A program made the position numbers and the translations under genes. The notes under the pieces were generated by a model. It saw nothing but the letters and a program-made list of their open reading frames with translations, was not told the DNA's origin and searched no databases. From PALSA-693 sp963781155 (GTDB lineage: Bacteria > Actinomycetota > Acidimicrobiia > Acidimicrobiales > Palsa-688): DNA of 64,000 nt. Of the stretch, positions 52,497-61,140 are shown piece by piece (position 1 is the stretch's first letter; every line of letters begins with the position of its first letter). Location: assembly GCA_963781155.1 (NCBI GenBank), contig CAWAEC010000012.1, positions 248,001 through 312,000 on the forward strand. The letters are read 5' to 3'.

Positions 52497-52871
52497 TCAG
52501 CTGGCCAGCAGGGAACCGACCTGGGCCAGAAGCTGGTCGTTGTTGAAGGGCTTGGTCACGAACGCATTCGCTCCTTCGTCGAGGCTGCGATCCTCGCTGC
52601 GAATGTCGCTGGTGACAATGACCACCGGCACGGAGCCCGCCTCCCGGATGTGGCGCAGAACTCCCCAACCGTTGATGTTCGGCAGGGCCAGATCGAGCAC
52701 CACCAGGTCGGGCGCCTCGACGTCAAACAGGGCGACACCTTCGGATCCGTCGGCGGCGCGCACAACTGTGCAGCCGGCGCGCCGGAGCAGCAGCGACAGC
52801 ACCCGGGCGATGGCCGGGTCGTCCTCTACCACCAGGATCTTGGTGGGGGCAGGCGCCTCCGGTGTACCCAT
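52497..52871 (-). CDS. Single-domain response regulator
   Basis: 124 aa receiver only: ILVVEDDPAIARVLSLLLRR (acid pocket), LVVLDLALPNINGW (phospho-Asp), VIVTSDIRSEDRSL (Thr/Ser) and ANAFVTKPFN (Lys). No output domain. It probably acts through protein contact with the kinase or regulator whose genes follow; the OmpR-type regulator gene starts about 860 bases upstream on the same strand. Confidence 0.93.
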   Translation of the reverse strand: MGTPEAPAPTKILVVEDDPAIARVLSLLLRRAGCTVVRAADGSEGVALFDVEAPDLVVLDLALPNINGWGVLRHIREAGSVPVVIVTSDIRSEDRSLDEGANAFVTKPFNNDQLLAQVGSLLAS

Positions 52872-53027
52872 GTATCCAGCTTCCCCGACGCGGGGCGCCG
52901 GGCGGGCCGCGCTCGGTTGCAGTTTGGTTGCGATTACCCCCCAAGAGGCGAAAGGTACCCTTCTCGACCGCGCCAGGGGCGACGATGGCGGGTTGCCGGA
53001 AGTCGCGGGCTCCGATGGCGCCGCCGG

Positions 53028-53735
53028 CTAGGGAGGGTCGGTCGGGACGTCGAGCCGATAGCGGTAACCGAACCCACGCACCGCTTCGATGGGCGAATAT
53101 TCCAGGTCCTCCCAGCCAAGCTTGCGGCGCAGCCGGTGCACCGAGAACTTCACCCGATCAGACGCCACTCCCGACCCGTCATCCCAGGCCATGCGGAGAA
53201 GTTGATCTGCAGACAGCACCTGCCCCGGACTGCGGACGAGAGCGACCAACAGCTTGAACTCGATGGGCGTGAGGGCTACTTCTTCGCCACGGACACGCAC
53301 CACCAGACCGGCAAAGTCGACACGGAGGTCGCCGTGGACGAACTCGTCCGGCGGCGGAGCGGTCGGGCGACTGCCCCGCCGCAGCAGGGCCTCGACCCGG
53401 GCGGTGAACTCGTCCAATCCAAACGGCTTGGTGAGATAGTCGTCCGCACCGGAGCGAAGCCCTCGGACCTTGTCTGGCTCCTCCGCGTGGCCGGTGAGCA
53501 TGAGGACCGGAACGTCCGACATGGCGCGGATCCGTTGCAGCACTTGCCAGCCGTCGAGGTCGGGCAGGCCCACGTCCAGCACCACGACCCCTGGGGGATG
53601 CTCCGCAACTTGATCCAGACCGGCCTGGCCGGTCCCCGCCGTCGCCACATCGAAACCGTGCCGCTGCAGCACGGTCCCGATGAGCCGCATCACGGCCGCG
53701 TCGTCTTCGATGACCAGAACCTGAACCGACGTCAA
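53028..53735 (-). CDS. OmpR/PhoB-family response regulator
   Basis: 235 aa from TTG 53735 with GGAG eight bases upstream (GTG 53744 is the alternative). Receiver: VLVIEDDAAVMRLIG, VVLDVGLPDLDGW, VLMLTGHAEEPDK, DDYLTKPFGLDEF. Winged helix: VALTPIEFKLLVALVRSPGQVLS, DRVKFSVHRLRRKLG, IEAVRGFGYRY. The adjacent upstream sequence is the wreck of a histidine kinase, so its cognate sensor may be lost. Confidence 0.93.
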   Translation of the reverse strand: MTSVQVLVIEDDAAVMRLIGTVLQRHGFDVATAGTGQAGLDQVAEHPPGVVVLDVGLPDLDGWQVLQRIRAMSDVPVLMLTGHAEEPDKVRGLRSGADDYLTKPFGLDEFTARVEALLRRGSRPTAPPPDEFVHGDLRVDFAGLVVRVRGEEVALTPIEFKLLVALVRSPGQVLSADQLLRMAWDDGSGVASDRVKFSVHRLRRKLGWEDLEYSPIEAVRGFGYRYRLDVPTDPP

Positions 53736-54045
53736 CCGGACCACTCCGCGACCGGGCCGGCATCGGTCGTGGCGCAGGGCGACTCGACCCAACAGGTTGA
53801 ACCCGCCCCGACGGCGCTCTCGACCCCGATGACCCCGATGACCCCGATGACCCCTGTGACCCCGTCCATGACTTCGACGCACGTTCGGCTCCGTGAACGA
53901 CCCATCCCGGTGCCCTCCACACGGCGTTTGTCGGCCTCGAGACGCTCGAAAGGCACGAAAACTGGGTCTATCAGATCGGCCGGGATGCCGTCAGCCACGA
54001 TAATGAGGGGACGATTGTCGCCTCCCTCGACAGTGAGGTGGCGAC
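53732..54045 (-). pseudogene. Histidine-kinase C-terminal remnant with 9-bp repeat expansion
   Basis: Only the last part of an HATPase domain is left: GIPADLIDPVFVPFERLEAD, then VEGTGMG (G2 box) and GVESAVGAGSTCWVESPCA. Between DGV and GVESAVG the sequence has extra IGV units, coded by perfect 9-base repeats (GACCCCGAT on the plus strand, 53822-53848) with imperfect neighbours to about 53866. N-terminal kinase domains and phospho-His region are missing. Overlaps the regulator start by four bases. Confidence 0.72.
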
Positions 54046-54089
54046 CGGCGCTCGGGCGGGGCGAGCAGGGGCCGCGCCGCCAGACCGGG

Positions 54090-55568
54090 CTACCCGGAGG
54101 CAGACCCCGGCCTGCGGGGCTCGCCGGCCACCTCCGCCAGACGCCGGCGCAGGTACTGCCGTTCGGCGTCACTGCCGGCCTGGGTGATCGCCTCGCGGTA
54201 GGCGGCCGCGGCGTCGACGCGCCGGTCGAGGCGTCGCAGCAGGTCAGCACGGGTGGTGGCCACGAAGTGGTAGTCGCGCAACGCACCGGACCTTTCCAGC
54301 GCCTCCACCCAAGCCAGGCCGGCTGCCGGCCCATCGGCCATGGCGACTGCGACGGCGAGGTTGAGCTCGACGACCGGCGATGCGGTGATCCGGGCCAGTT
54401 GCCGGTACAGGGCGGCGATCTCCGACCAGTCGGTCGCAGCCGCTTCGACGGCGGTGGCATGGCAGGCAGCGATGGCCGCCTGCAGCTGATACGGACCGGG
54501 CCGGCCGTACCGCACGCAGCGGTCCAGCAACGACAAACCCTCGGCGATGCCTTGCTGGTCCCATCGGGATCGGTCCTGCTCCTCCAGCGGGATCAGTTCC
54601 CCGCCCGAACCGACCCGGGCGCCCCGACGCGACTCGTGGAGCAGCATGAGCGATAGCAAACCGAGCGCTTCCGGCTCGTCCGGCATCAGCCCGGCGAGGA
54701 CGCGTGCCAGGCGGATGGCCTCAGCACACAACCCGGTCCGGACCAGGTTGGTGCCTGAGGTCGCGGCGTACCCCTCGTTGAAAAGAAGGTAGAGAACCGC
54801 CAGGACCGCCCCGGTCCGGTCCGGCAACAGGTGCGCCGGAGGGACCCGGAACGGAATGCGGGCGTTGCGGATCTTGCGCTTGGCTCGGACCAAACGCTGC
54901 GCCATTGTCGTCTCCGGAACGAGGAAGGCCCGAGCGATCTCCGATGTCGTCAGGCCCGCCAGGGTGCGCAGGGTGAGGGCAACCTGGGCGTCCAGCGATA
55001 ACGCCGGGTGGCAGCAGGTGAACATCAACCTGAGCCGGTCGTCACCGACACCGCTCTCGTTACCGTCGTCGCCGTCGTCGCCGTCGTCGCCGCCTGGCCG
55101 GACCGGACCGCCCGGACCGTCCACACCGCTCGGCTGGCGCCCGTCAACGGCCATGGCTGCTGCCTCCTGCAGCTTGGCGCTGCCGGTTGCATCCCGGCGC
55201 AAACGGTCGATGGCCCGGTTGCGGGCCACCGTCGTCAGCCAGGCGCCGGGCCGGCGGGGTACACCCTGTTGTGGCCACGCCCGCAGGGCTGTCGCGAAGG
55301 CATCCTGGGCGCACTCCTCGGCGACGTCCCAGTCTCCTGTCATACGGATGAGCGTGGCCACGATCCGGCCCCATTCCTCCTGGAAGGCTCGGGCCACAGC
55401 CGCCTGAATCACGGCGGCCACGGCGGCCTCGGCGGCCTCGGCGGCCTCGCCGGCACCAGCACCCCTCGGGCTGCCCGGAGCGGGACGGGCGGCGTCCCCG
55501 GCAACCGGGTGACCCGAGCCGCCGGGGACGGGACCGACCGCGAACGACGTCGCGGCGGTGTCCGTCAC
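54090..55568 (-). CDS. ECF42-type RNA polymerase sigma factor
   Basis: 492 aa. Region 2: AVARAFQEEWGRIVATLIRMTGDWDVAEECAQDAFATAL; region 4: FTCCHPALSLDAQVALTLRTLAGLTTSEIARAFLVPETTMAQRLVRAKRKI. The C-terminal 230 residues form the TPR-like extension (DUF6596 with LYLLFNEGYAA) typical of ECF42 factors. The DGPF gene just upstream is the known companion. The N-terminus is rich in Ala/Glu and the linker has DDGDDGDDG, both from 9-base repeats. GTG 55568 is the assigned start; a shorter one is possible. Confidence 0.93.
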   Translation of the reverse strand: MTDTAATSFAVGPVPGGSGHPVAGDAARPAPGSPRGAGAGEAAEAAEAAVAAVIQAAVARAFQEEWGRIVATLIRMTGDWDVAEECAQDAFATALRAWPQQGVPRRPGAWLTTVARNRAIDRLRRDATGSAKLQEAAAMAVDGRQPSGVDGPGGPVRPGGDDGDDGDDGNESGVGDDRLRLMFTCCHPALSLDAQVALTLRTLAGLTTSEIARAFLVPETTMAQRLVRAKRKIRNARIPFRVPPAHLLPDRTGAVLAVLYLLFNEGYAATSGTNLVRTGLCAEAIRLARVLAGLMPDEPEALGLLSLMLLHESRRGARVGSGGELIPLEEQDRSRWDQQGIAEGLSLLDRCVRYGRPGPYQLQAAIAACHATAVEAAATDWSEIAALYRQLARITASPVVELNLAVAVAMADGPAAGLAWVEALERSGALRDYHFVATTRADLLRRLDRRVDAAAAYREAITQAGSDAERQYLRRRLAEVAGEPRRPGSASG

Positions 55569-55615
55569 CCCGGTGGCACCGGGCCGGGGGGTCGCCGGCC
55601 CGCCTCCCGCTCCGT

Positions 55616-55963
55616 CTACATTTCCCAGATCGGCCTCACTTCGATCGAACCCACCGCCGCACTCGGGATCTTGGCCGCCACCTCGATGGCCTCGTCGAGG
55701 TCCTTGCAGTCGACCAGGTAGAACCCGCCCATCTGCTCCTTGGTCTCGGCAAAGGGCCCGTCGGACGTCAGGACCTCTCCATCGCGAACCCGCACCGTCG
55801 TGGCGTCGGTGGTCGGTCGCAGCCGCTCACCACCCTGCAGGATGCCCCGCTCGCTCATCTCATCCTGGAACTGGAAGTACTTCGCGGTCATTGCCGCCCC
55901 TTCAGCCTCGCTCTGGCCAGCCATCAGCTTCTCGTCGGAGCAGATCAACAAGGCGTAACGCAT
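55616..55963 (-). CDS. YCII-related DGPF-domain protein
   Basis: 115 aa, AGGAGG five bases before ATG 55963. MRYALLICSDEKL at the N-terminus, RPTTDATTVRVRDGEVLTSDGPFAETKEQMGGFYLVDC with the namesake DGPF motif, and VGSIEVRPI. DGPF proteins accompany ECF42 sigma factors, and the sigma gene follows 47 bases later on the same strand. Confidence 0.95.
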   Translation of the reverse strand: MRYALLICSDEKLMAGQSEAEGAAMTAKYFQFQDEMSERGILQGGERLRPTTDATTVRVRDGEVLTSDGPFAETKEQMGGFYLVDCKDLDEAIEVAAKIPSAAVGSIEVRPIWEM

Positions 55964-56042
55964 GATTCCTCCTGTTGGTAGCACGTCATTCCCTACGACG
56001 AACGCCGCAGCCCTCCCTCGACACCACGGTAGAGAAACCTCC

Positions 56043-56073
56043 TTGACTCTCCTGTTACAGGAGGGGCGACGGT
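56043..56073 (+). promoter_or_regulatory. MerR-type promoter
   Basis: TTGACT (56043-56048), then a dyad CTCCTG-TTA-CAGGAG (56049-56063) in a spacer of about 19 bases, then a weak -10 near 56068 (GACGGT). An over-long spacer with a central dyad is the hallmark of MerR-activated promoters. Transcription would start at about the ATG 56080, i.e. a leaderless message. Confidence 0.7.
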
Positions 56074-56079
56074 GGGCAT

Positions 56080-57567
56080 ATGCGAACGTCAATCCAAACG
56101 CGGGCGACGGCAAGGTCAACACCCACTCCCGTCGCGGTCCAAGTCCCGGACGGTGGAGTCCAAACCACGGAAAGCCCGTGGCGGGCCCTGCCAGTACTCA
56201 TGGCGGCCACCTTCATGATCGTCCTGGACTTCTTTATCGTCAACGTGGCCCTGCCGTCGATGCAGTCTCGGCTCCACGCCAGCACCAGCGCGTTGGAATG
56301 GGTGGTCGCCGGCTACGGGCTGGCGTTTTCGACCCTGTTGATCATGGCCGGCCGTCTCGGCGATCAGGTCGGCCGGCGGCGGGTGTTCGCCGTCGGCCTG
56401 GCCCTCTTCGTGACCGCGTCCGCAGCCTGCGGCCTGGCTCCCAGTCCTGACCTCCTGGTCGCCGCCCGGGTCGTGCAAGGGGTGGCTGCCGCCCTGCTCA
56501 GCCCGACCGTCCTGTCCATCATCGGGGTCACCTTCTCGGGACCGGACCGGGTGCGCGCCATCAGCATCTACGGCATGGTGCTGGGCGTGGCCGCGGTCGG
56601 CGGGCAACTGATCGGCGGCGTGCTCATCCAGGTCGACCCGTGGGGCCTGGGCTGGCGCAGCGTGTTCCTCATCAATATCCCGATCGGCCTGGCCGCGCTG
56701 GCTTTGACGTCGCGCTGGGTGCCCGAGTCGCAGGCCGCCTCCCGGCAGCGCCTGGACCTGATCGGAACCGTCATCCTGACAGCCGGTCTGGTCGCCGTGG
56801 TTCTGCCCCTGGTCGAGGGACGTCAGCTGGGCTGGCCGGCGTGGACCTGGTTCTGCCTGGCCCTGGCTCCGGTCCTGCTGGTTGGATTTGGGCTCTACCA
56901 GCGCCACCTGGCGCGTGCGGGTAGGACGCCGCTTCTCGACCTGGGTCTGTTCAGGAACCCGACGCTCACCGCCGGGTTGGTCACGCAGCTGGCTCTGTGG
57001 TGCGGACAGGCGTCTTTTTTCCTGGTCCTGGCCCTCTACCTGCAGCAAGGACGAGGACTGGACGCGCTGCAGTCCGGACTGGTCTTCACGATCCTGGCCG
57101 CTGCCTACCTGGTGGCGTCGGTGCGAGCCCCGGCTCTGACCCTGCGCTTCGGGCGGACGTTGATCGGCGCCGGGGCACTCTTTTTGGCGGCTGGGCATCT
57201 CCTCCTGCTGCTGGCCGTCTCCGCTCCGACCCTGAAGGGGTCGATCGCCGGACTCGTCCCGGGTCTGTTGTTGGTGGGGGCCGGGATGGGCCTGTGCATC
57301 ACTCCGCTCACCACGGTGATCCTGACCGGGGCGGGACCGCAGAACGCCGGAGCGCTTTCCGGCGCCCTGTCAACCATGCAGCAGGTCGGCAATTCCATCG
57401 GCGTGGCTGTGACCGGCGTGATCTTTTTTGGCGCCCTGCGACACGGGTACTCCCATGCGTTCGGGCTGAGCGTGACCGAGCTTGGCTGCCTGTTGCTGGC
57501 GGTCGCCCTTCTCAGCCGCATGCTGCCAGCCCCGGCCCGCAGCCAGCAGGAATACTCGCGGTCATGA
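56080..57567 (+). CDS. MFS drug efflux transporter (EmrB/QacA family, 14 TMS)
   Basis: 495 aa, about 14 hydrophobic helices. Family motifs: VLDFFIVNVALPSMQ in helix 1, WVVAGYGLAFSTLLIMAGRLGD in helix 2 and loop, GRRRVFAVGL, VQGVAAALLSPTVLSII in helix 4 and WRSVFLINIPIG after helix 5 (motif C region). A MerR-type promoter precedes it and its stop overlaps the MerR gene as ATGA, so it is a self-contained inducible efflux operon. Confidence 0.95.
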   Translation: MRTSIQTRATARSTPTPVAVQVPDGGVQTTESPWRALPVLMAATFMIVLDFFIVNVALPSMQSRLHASTSALEWVVAGYGLAFSTLLIMAGRLGDQVGRRRVFAVGLALFVTASAACGLAPSPDLLVAARVVQGVAAALLSPTVLSIIGVTFSGPDRVRAISIYGMVLGVAAVGGQLIGGVLIQVDPWGLGWRSVFLINIPIGLAALALTSRWVPESQAASRQRLDLIGTVILTAGLVAVVLPLVEGRQLGWPAWTWFCLALAPVLLVGFGLYQRHLARAGRTPLLDLGLFRNPTLTAGLVTQLALWCGQASFFLVLALYLQQGRGLDALQSGLVFTILAAAYLVASVRAPALTLRFGRTLIGAGALFLAAGHLLLLLAVSAPTLKGSIAGLVPGLLLVGAGMGLCITPLTTVILTGAGPQNAGALSGALSTMQQVGNSIGVAVTGVIFFGALRHGYSHAFGLSVTELGCLLLAVALLSRMLPAPARSQQEYSRS

Positions 57568-58379
57568 CCGTCCTCCTGACGATCGGCGACTTTTCTCGCA
57601 TGACCCACCTGAGCGTCAAGGCCCTGCGTCACTACCACGACGTTGGCCTGCTGGAGCCGGCCGAGGTCGACCGGGCCAGCGGGTACCGCCTCTACGAAGC
57701 CAGTCAAGTACCGATCGCACAGGTGATCCGTCGCTTCCGGGACCTGGGCATGCCGGTGGGCGAAGTGCGAGCGGTCCTGGAGGCCCCGGACGTGACGATC
57801 CGCAACCAGGTGATCGTCGCCCACCTGGAACGGATGGAAGACCAGTTGGCGGAGACGCAAGCCACGGTGGCTTCCCTGCGCGCCGTGCTGGAGGGACCCC
57901 GGTCGCCGGCCCCGATCGAGTACCGGACGCTCGGCCCGACGACGACCCTGGCGATTCGCGAAACGGTGACCGCCGCGGACATGACCGTTTGGTGGACCGA
58001 GGCGTTCCAGACATTGCGCAAAGCAGTGGAGGACGAAGGACTATCCCGGGCCGGCCCGGACGGCTGCCTTTACCCGAACGAGATGTTCGAGCTCGAAGAG
58101 GGTGAAATGGTGGCGTTCGTGCCGGTCACGGGCCACCCCGTCAGCTCGGGCCGGGTGCAGGTTTACGAGCTGCCCGCCGTTGAGCTCGCCGTCATGGTCC
58201 ACGAGGGCTCATACGACGATCTGGATCAGACGTACGGCGCCCTCGGCACGGTTATCGCCGAGCGCGCTATCGGGGTGGAGGGGCCCGTCCGCGAACTGTA
58301 CGTGGTCAGCCCCCTGGACACAGACGACGTCGCCGCCCTACGAACGGAACTCGGGTGGCCGGTGTTCCGCGCCTCCTGA
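57564..58379 (+). CDS. MerR-family regulator with GyrI-like effector domain
   Basis: 271 aa. HTH and wing: LLTIGDFSRMTHLSVKALRHYHDVGLL and SGYRLYEASQVPIAQVIRRFRDLGMP, a coiled-coil dimer helix (about 80-115), and a GyrI/BmrR-like ligand domain (EYRTLGPTTTLAIRE, LEEGEMVAFVPV, ELPAVELAVMVHEGSYDDLDQTYGAL). The layout matches BmrR-type multidrug sensors. It presumably binds the dyad at 56049-56063 and activates the MFS-MerR operon. Confidence 0.95.
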   Translation: MTVLLTIGDFSRMTHLSVKALRHYHDVGLLEPAEVDRASGYRLYEASQVPIAQVIRRFRDLGMPVGEVRAVLEAPDVTIRNQVIVAHLERMEDQLAETQATVASLRAVLEGPRSPAPIEYRTLGPTTTLAIRETVTAADMTVWWTEAFQTLRKAVEDEGLSRAGPDGCLYPNEMFELEEGEMVAFVPVTGHPVSSGRVQVYELPAVELAVMVHEGSYDDLDQTYGALGTVIAERAIGVEGPVRELYVVSPLDTDDVAALRTELGWPVFRAS

Positions 58380-58401
58380 GTCGCCGGGCCTACAGGGCCG
58401 T

Positions 58402-58611
58402 CTACACCGTCCACCAATGCCGTGGGCGCCGCGTCAGACGGCCCTGCAAACCGCCCGCGACCTGACCGGCTTGGCGAAGGCGGCGGGCCGCCGGCGAGGG
58501 GCCGCGCCGAGTCTCGATGCTCTCGGCAATCCAGTAGAGGCCGCGAGCGAGCAGGGGCAGCCCTACGAATACCACCGCCCACATGGCCAGTCTCCGGCGA
58601 ATACGCAACAC
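58402..58611 (-). CDS. Small membrane protein
   Basis: 69 aa from GTG 58611 with GGAGGAGG six bases upstream, the strongest ribosome site in the area. One hydrophobic helix (MWAVVFVGLPLLARGLYWIA) after a basic N-terminus, then a basic tail. I know no family. Convergent with the MerR gene across 22 bases. Confidence 0.65.
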   Translation of the reverse strand: MLRIRRRLAMWAVVFVGLPLLARGLYWIAESIETRRGPSPAARRLRQAGQVAGGLQGRLTRRPRHWWTV

Positions 58612-58707
58612 GGGGAACCTCCTCCGTTCCGGGCGAGATCGCCATCCAGGCTACGCGGCCAGGCGTGCTGAGGGACCGCAACACCTGCGCATGGTTGACT
58701 GGCCTGC

Positions 58708-59157
58708 ATGTCATCCCCGGACCTCGATCTGTTGCACCGTGTGGGGGCAGCCGGCCACTGGCTCGCTGTCGTGTCAACAACCCGCCCAGACGGATCCGTG
58801 CACTCCTCTCTGGTGAACGCCGGCCCGCTCGATGATCCTTTCACCGCCGAGCCGGTGATCGGGCTGGTAGTTCGCGGTGACGCCCGCAAGCTGGTCTTCT
58901 TCCGAAGCAGCGGCCGGGCGGCCGTCACTTTTCACCATGGGTGGGAATGGGTGAGCTTAGAGGGGCCGGTGACGATCGCGGGGCCCGACGACGCCGCAGA
59001 AGGAGTGGCCCCGGCATCGGTTCCGGGTCTGCTTCGGGCGGTCTTCCGGGCCGCCGGGGGAACCCACGAAGATTGGGACGAGTACGACCGAGTTATGGCC
59101 GCCGAACGACGAACCGCTGTGCTCATCCACCCAGCCCGGGTCCTCACCAACGGGTAG
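58708..59157 (+). CDS. PPOX-class F420-dependent oxidoreductase
   Basis: 149 aa split-barrel protein: LAVVSTTRPDGSVHSSLVNAGPL, IGLVVRGDARKLVFFRSSGRAAVTFHHGWEWVSLEGPVTI. This matches PPOX-class F420-binding proteins (TIGR03618-like). The protein has no domain for FMN-specific contact that I can distinguish. Role may be reduction of small enones or bilin-like compounds. Confidence 0.85.
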   Translation: MSSPDLDLLHRVGAAGHWLAVVSTTRPDGSVHSSLVNAGPLDDPFTAEPVIGLVVRGDARKLVFFRSSGRAAVTFHHGWEWVSLEGPVTIAGPDDAAEGVAPASVPGLLRAVFRAAGGTHEDWDEYDRVMAAERRTAVLIHPARVLTNG

Positions 59158-59174
59158 GGACCCAGTCAGTCAGC

Positions 59175-59366
59175 TCAGTTGCGACTGGGAGGCTCCACGA
59201 AGGCATCCGAGCTGGGATACACGATCGACTCGTGACCGTCGTCCCAGCGGATCCGGTAATGGGGGCCACTAACCCCGGCGATCACCTCGACGACCTCCCC
59301 CGCCTTGCGCCCGCCTCCGACCCGACGGGACTCCATCACGATGCGATCACCTTTTTCGCAATCCAT
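59175..59366 (-). CDS. DUF1918 protein
   Basis: 63 aa from ATG 59366 with GGGAGG five bases upstream. Strand-rich motif: GDRIVMESRRVGGGRKAGEVVEVIAG, then YRIRWDDGHESIVYPSSDAFV, which is the standard DUF1918 pattern (SH3-like small barrel). Common in actinobacteria, function unknown. Convergent with the PPOX gene. Confidence 0.93.
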   Translation of the reverse strand: MDCEKGDRIVMESRRVGGGRKAGEVVEVIAGVSGPHYRIRWDDGHESIVYPSSDAFVEPPSRN

Positions 59367-59512
59367 GTGCACCTCCCGGATCCGCTCACGCGATGAGTAC
59401 CCACGCAGCGTACGCGTTGTCCGACGTGGTTAGCGTGGGGGTTCGTCATCCGATCGTCCCCGGGGAGACCCTCCCACGTGACAGCTAGATCCGACCGCGT
59501 CAGGACAACGGA

Positions 59513-60958
59513 ATGAGCGCCAGCGCGCCGTCGACCGGGGCGAGCCGGACCCTCCAGTTCGAGCCGACCATGTCGCCGGCAGAGGTCGTCATGTGGAAGA
59601 TCAACGGCGACCCCTGGCTGCGACCTGTGGCCGGGACGCTCGCCGTGGTGGATCGGCCCATAGATGCGCATCGGTTCCGCCTGCGGGTCAAGGCTGCGGT
59701 CGCGGAGATCGCCCGTCTGCGCGAGCGGGTCGCGACCGGTCCGGCGCCGTGGGACCCGCCTCGCTGGGTTCCCGACGCCGACTTTGATCTCGACTATCAC
59801 CTCCGGCACGTGGCCCTGGCCGGCGCAGGCAGCGAAGCGGAACTCGAGGAGGTGGTGAGCCGATGGTACGAGGATCCTTTCGACCCGGGTCGGCCGTTGT
59901 GGCAGTTCGTGGTCATCGACGGGGTAGCCGGCGGCCGTGGGGCGCTGTTCGGCAAGCTGCACCACACCATCAGCGATGGCATTGGCTTACTCCGGCTCTC
60001 GGAGCGGTACCTGGACCTCGAGCGCGACCCGCCCCCTCCCGCCGATGTGGACCTGACGCGGGTCGTGGCCGAGGCGGCGACCTCCTCAGCCGGCCAGACC
60101 GACCCCGAGTGGCCGGCGACCATGGCCCGGCACGCGGTTCGCCTGGCCGGCTGGCCGCGAGCGGTTGGTGATGCGGCCGTCTCGCTGCTCGATCCCCGCC
60201 GGGTGCTGGAGTCGACCGGACACGCAGTGGGCGCCGTCCGCGACGTGGCCAGCCAGGTCGACCGGCCTGGGGCGAGCGGATCCGCACTGTGGAGGCTCCG
60301 ATCCGGGCGGCGTCATCTGGAAACAGTGAGAGTCCCGCTCGACGACATCAAACGAGCCGGGCACGAGCTCGGGGGATCGGTCAATGACGTGTTCGTCACC
60401 GGCGCCGTCAACGCGGTCATCGCGTACCACGAGCGGCGGGGAACCACTCTCGACGCCCTCACCTTTTCTTTCGTCTTGAGTCAACGCCAGGGGGGCGGAA
60501 TCGGCGGCAACTTCTTTACGCCTATCCGGGTCCATCTTCCGGTGGCGCCCGCTTCCCCGCCTGAACGGCTGATCGCAGTCCGCGACGCCATGGCTGCCCG
60601 CCGGGTTGCCATCCAGACCGGAGGATCGATGGCCAGCCTGTCAGGCCTGTCCGGCCTGATACAGATACTGCCGGCATCAATGTTGAGCTGGGTCACCCGC
60701 TCCCAGGCCGCCGGGGTTGACTTCGTCACGTCCAACCTGCGTGGCGCTCCGGTTCCCCTGTACATCGGCGGGGCGCAGGTGGTCTACAACGCCACCCTGG
60801 GCCCGCTGACCGGCACTCCGTTCAATCTGACAACCATTTCCTACGACGGCAGCCTGGACATGGGCCTGCTCGTGGATCCGGTGGCGGTCGCCGAGCCGGG
60901 GGATCTGCGTCTCTGCCTCGAAGAGGCGTATTCGGATTTGGTCCGGACCGCGGGCTAG
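59513..60958 (+). CDS. Wax ester synthase/diacylglycerol acyltransferase (WS/DGAT)
   Basis: 481 aa. Acyltransferase active site GKLHHTISDGIGLLRL (HHxxxDG). Other family motifs: PRWVPDADFDLDYHLRHVAL, PLWQFVVIDGV, GGSVNDVFVTGAVNAVIAYH, VTSNLRGAPVPLYIGGAQV. It joins acyl-CoA to diacylglycerol or fatty alcohols to make storage lipid, at the inner face of the membrane. Its presence fits an actinobacterium that stores triacylglycerol or wax esters. Confidence 0.95.
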   Translation: MSASAPSTGASRTLQFEPTMSPAEVVMWKINGDPWLRPVAGTLAVVDRPIDAHRFRLRVKAAVAEIARLRERVATGPAPWDPPRWVPDADFDLDYHLRHVALAGAGSEAELEEVVSRWYEDPFDPGRPLWQFVVIDGVAGGRGALFGKLHHTISDGIGLLRLSERYLDLERDPPPPADVDLTRVVAEAATSSAGQTDPEWPATMARHAVRLAGWPRAVGDAAVSLLDPRRVLESTGHAVGAVRDVASQVDRPGASGSALWRLRSGRRHLETVRVPLDDIKRAGHELGGSVNDVFVTGAVNAVIAYHERRGTTLDALTFSFVLSQRQGGGIGGNFFTPIRVHLPVAPASPPERLIAVRDAMAARRVAIQTGGSMASLSGLSGLIQILPASMLSWVTRSQAAGVDFVTSNLRGAPVPLYIGGAQVVYNATLGPLTGTPFNLTTISYDGSLDMGLLVDPVAVAEPGDLRLCLEEAYSDLVRTAG

Positions 60959-61140
60959 CCGGATCCGTCGCGATGCCCCCCTGCTCGCCCCGGTACCGGC
61001 GTCTCCGGGAGATCGGTTGATCCAGCGCAAGCGATGATGTGGCAGGCTCAGGCGACGAACGCCGACGCCGCGGCGACGCTGATCGCAAGGATGGAGGACC
61101 AGATACCCGACTCCTGCAGCCACCCGGAAGCCATTGCGAC

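Noticed and set aside
54090..57198. Long antisense readings opposite the ECF42 and MFS genes
   Set aside because: High GC keeps antisense frames open; they lack motifs and ribosome sites.
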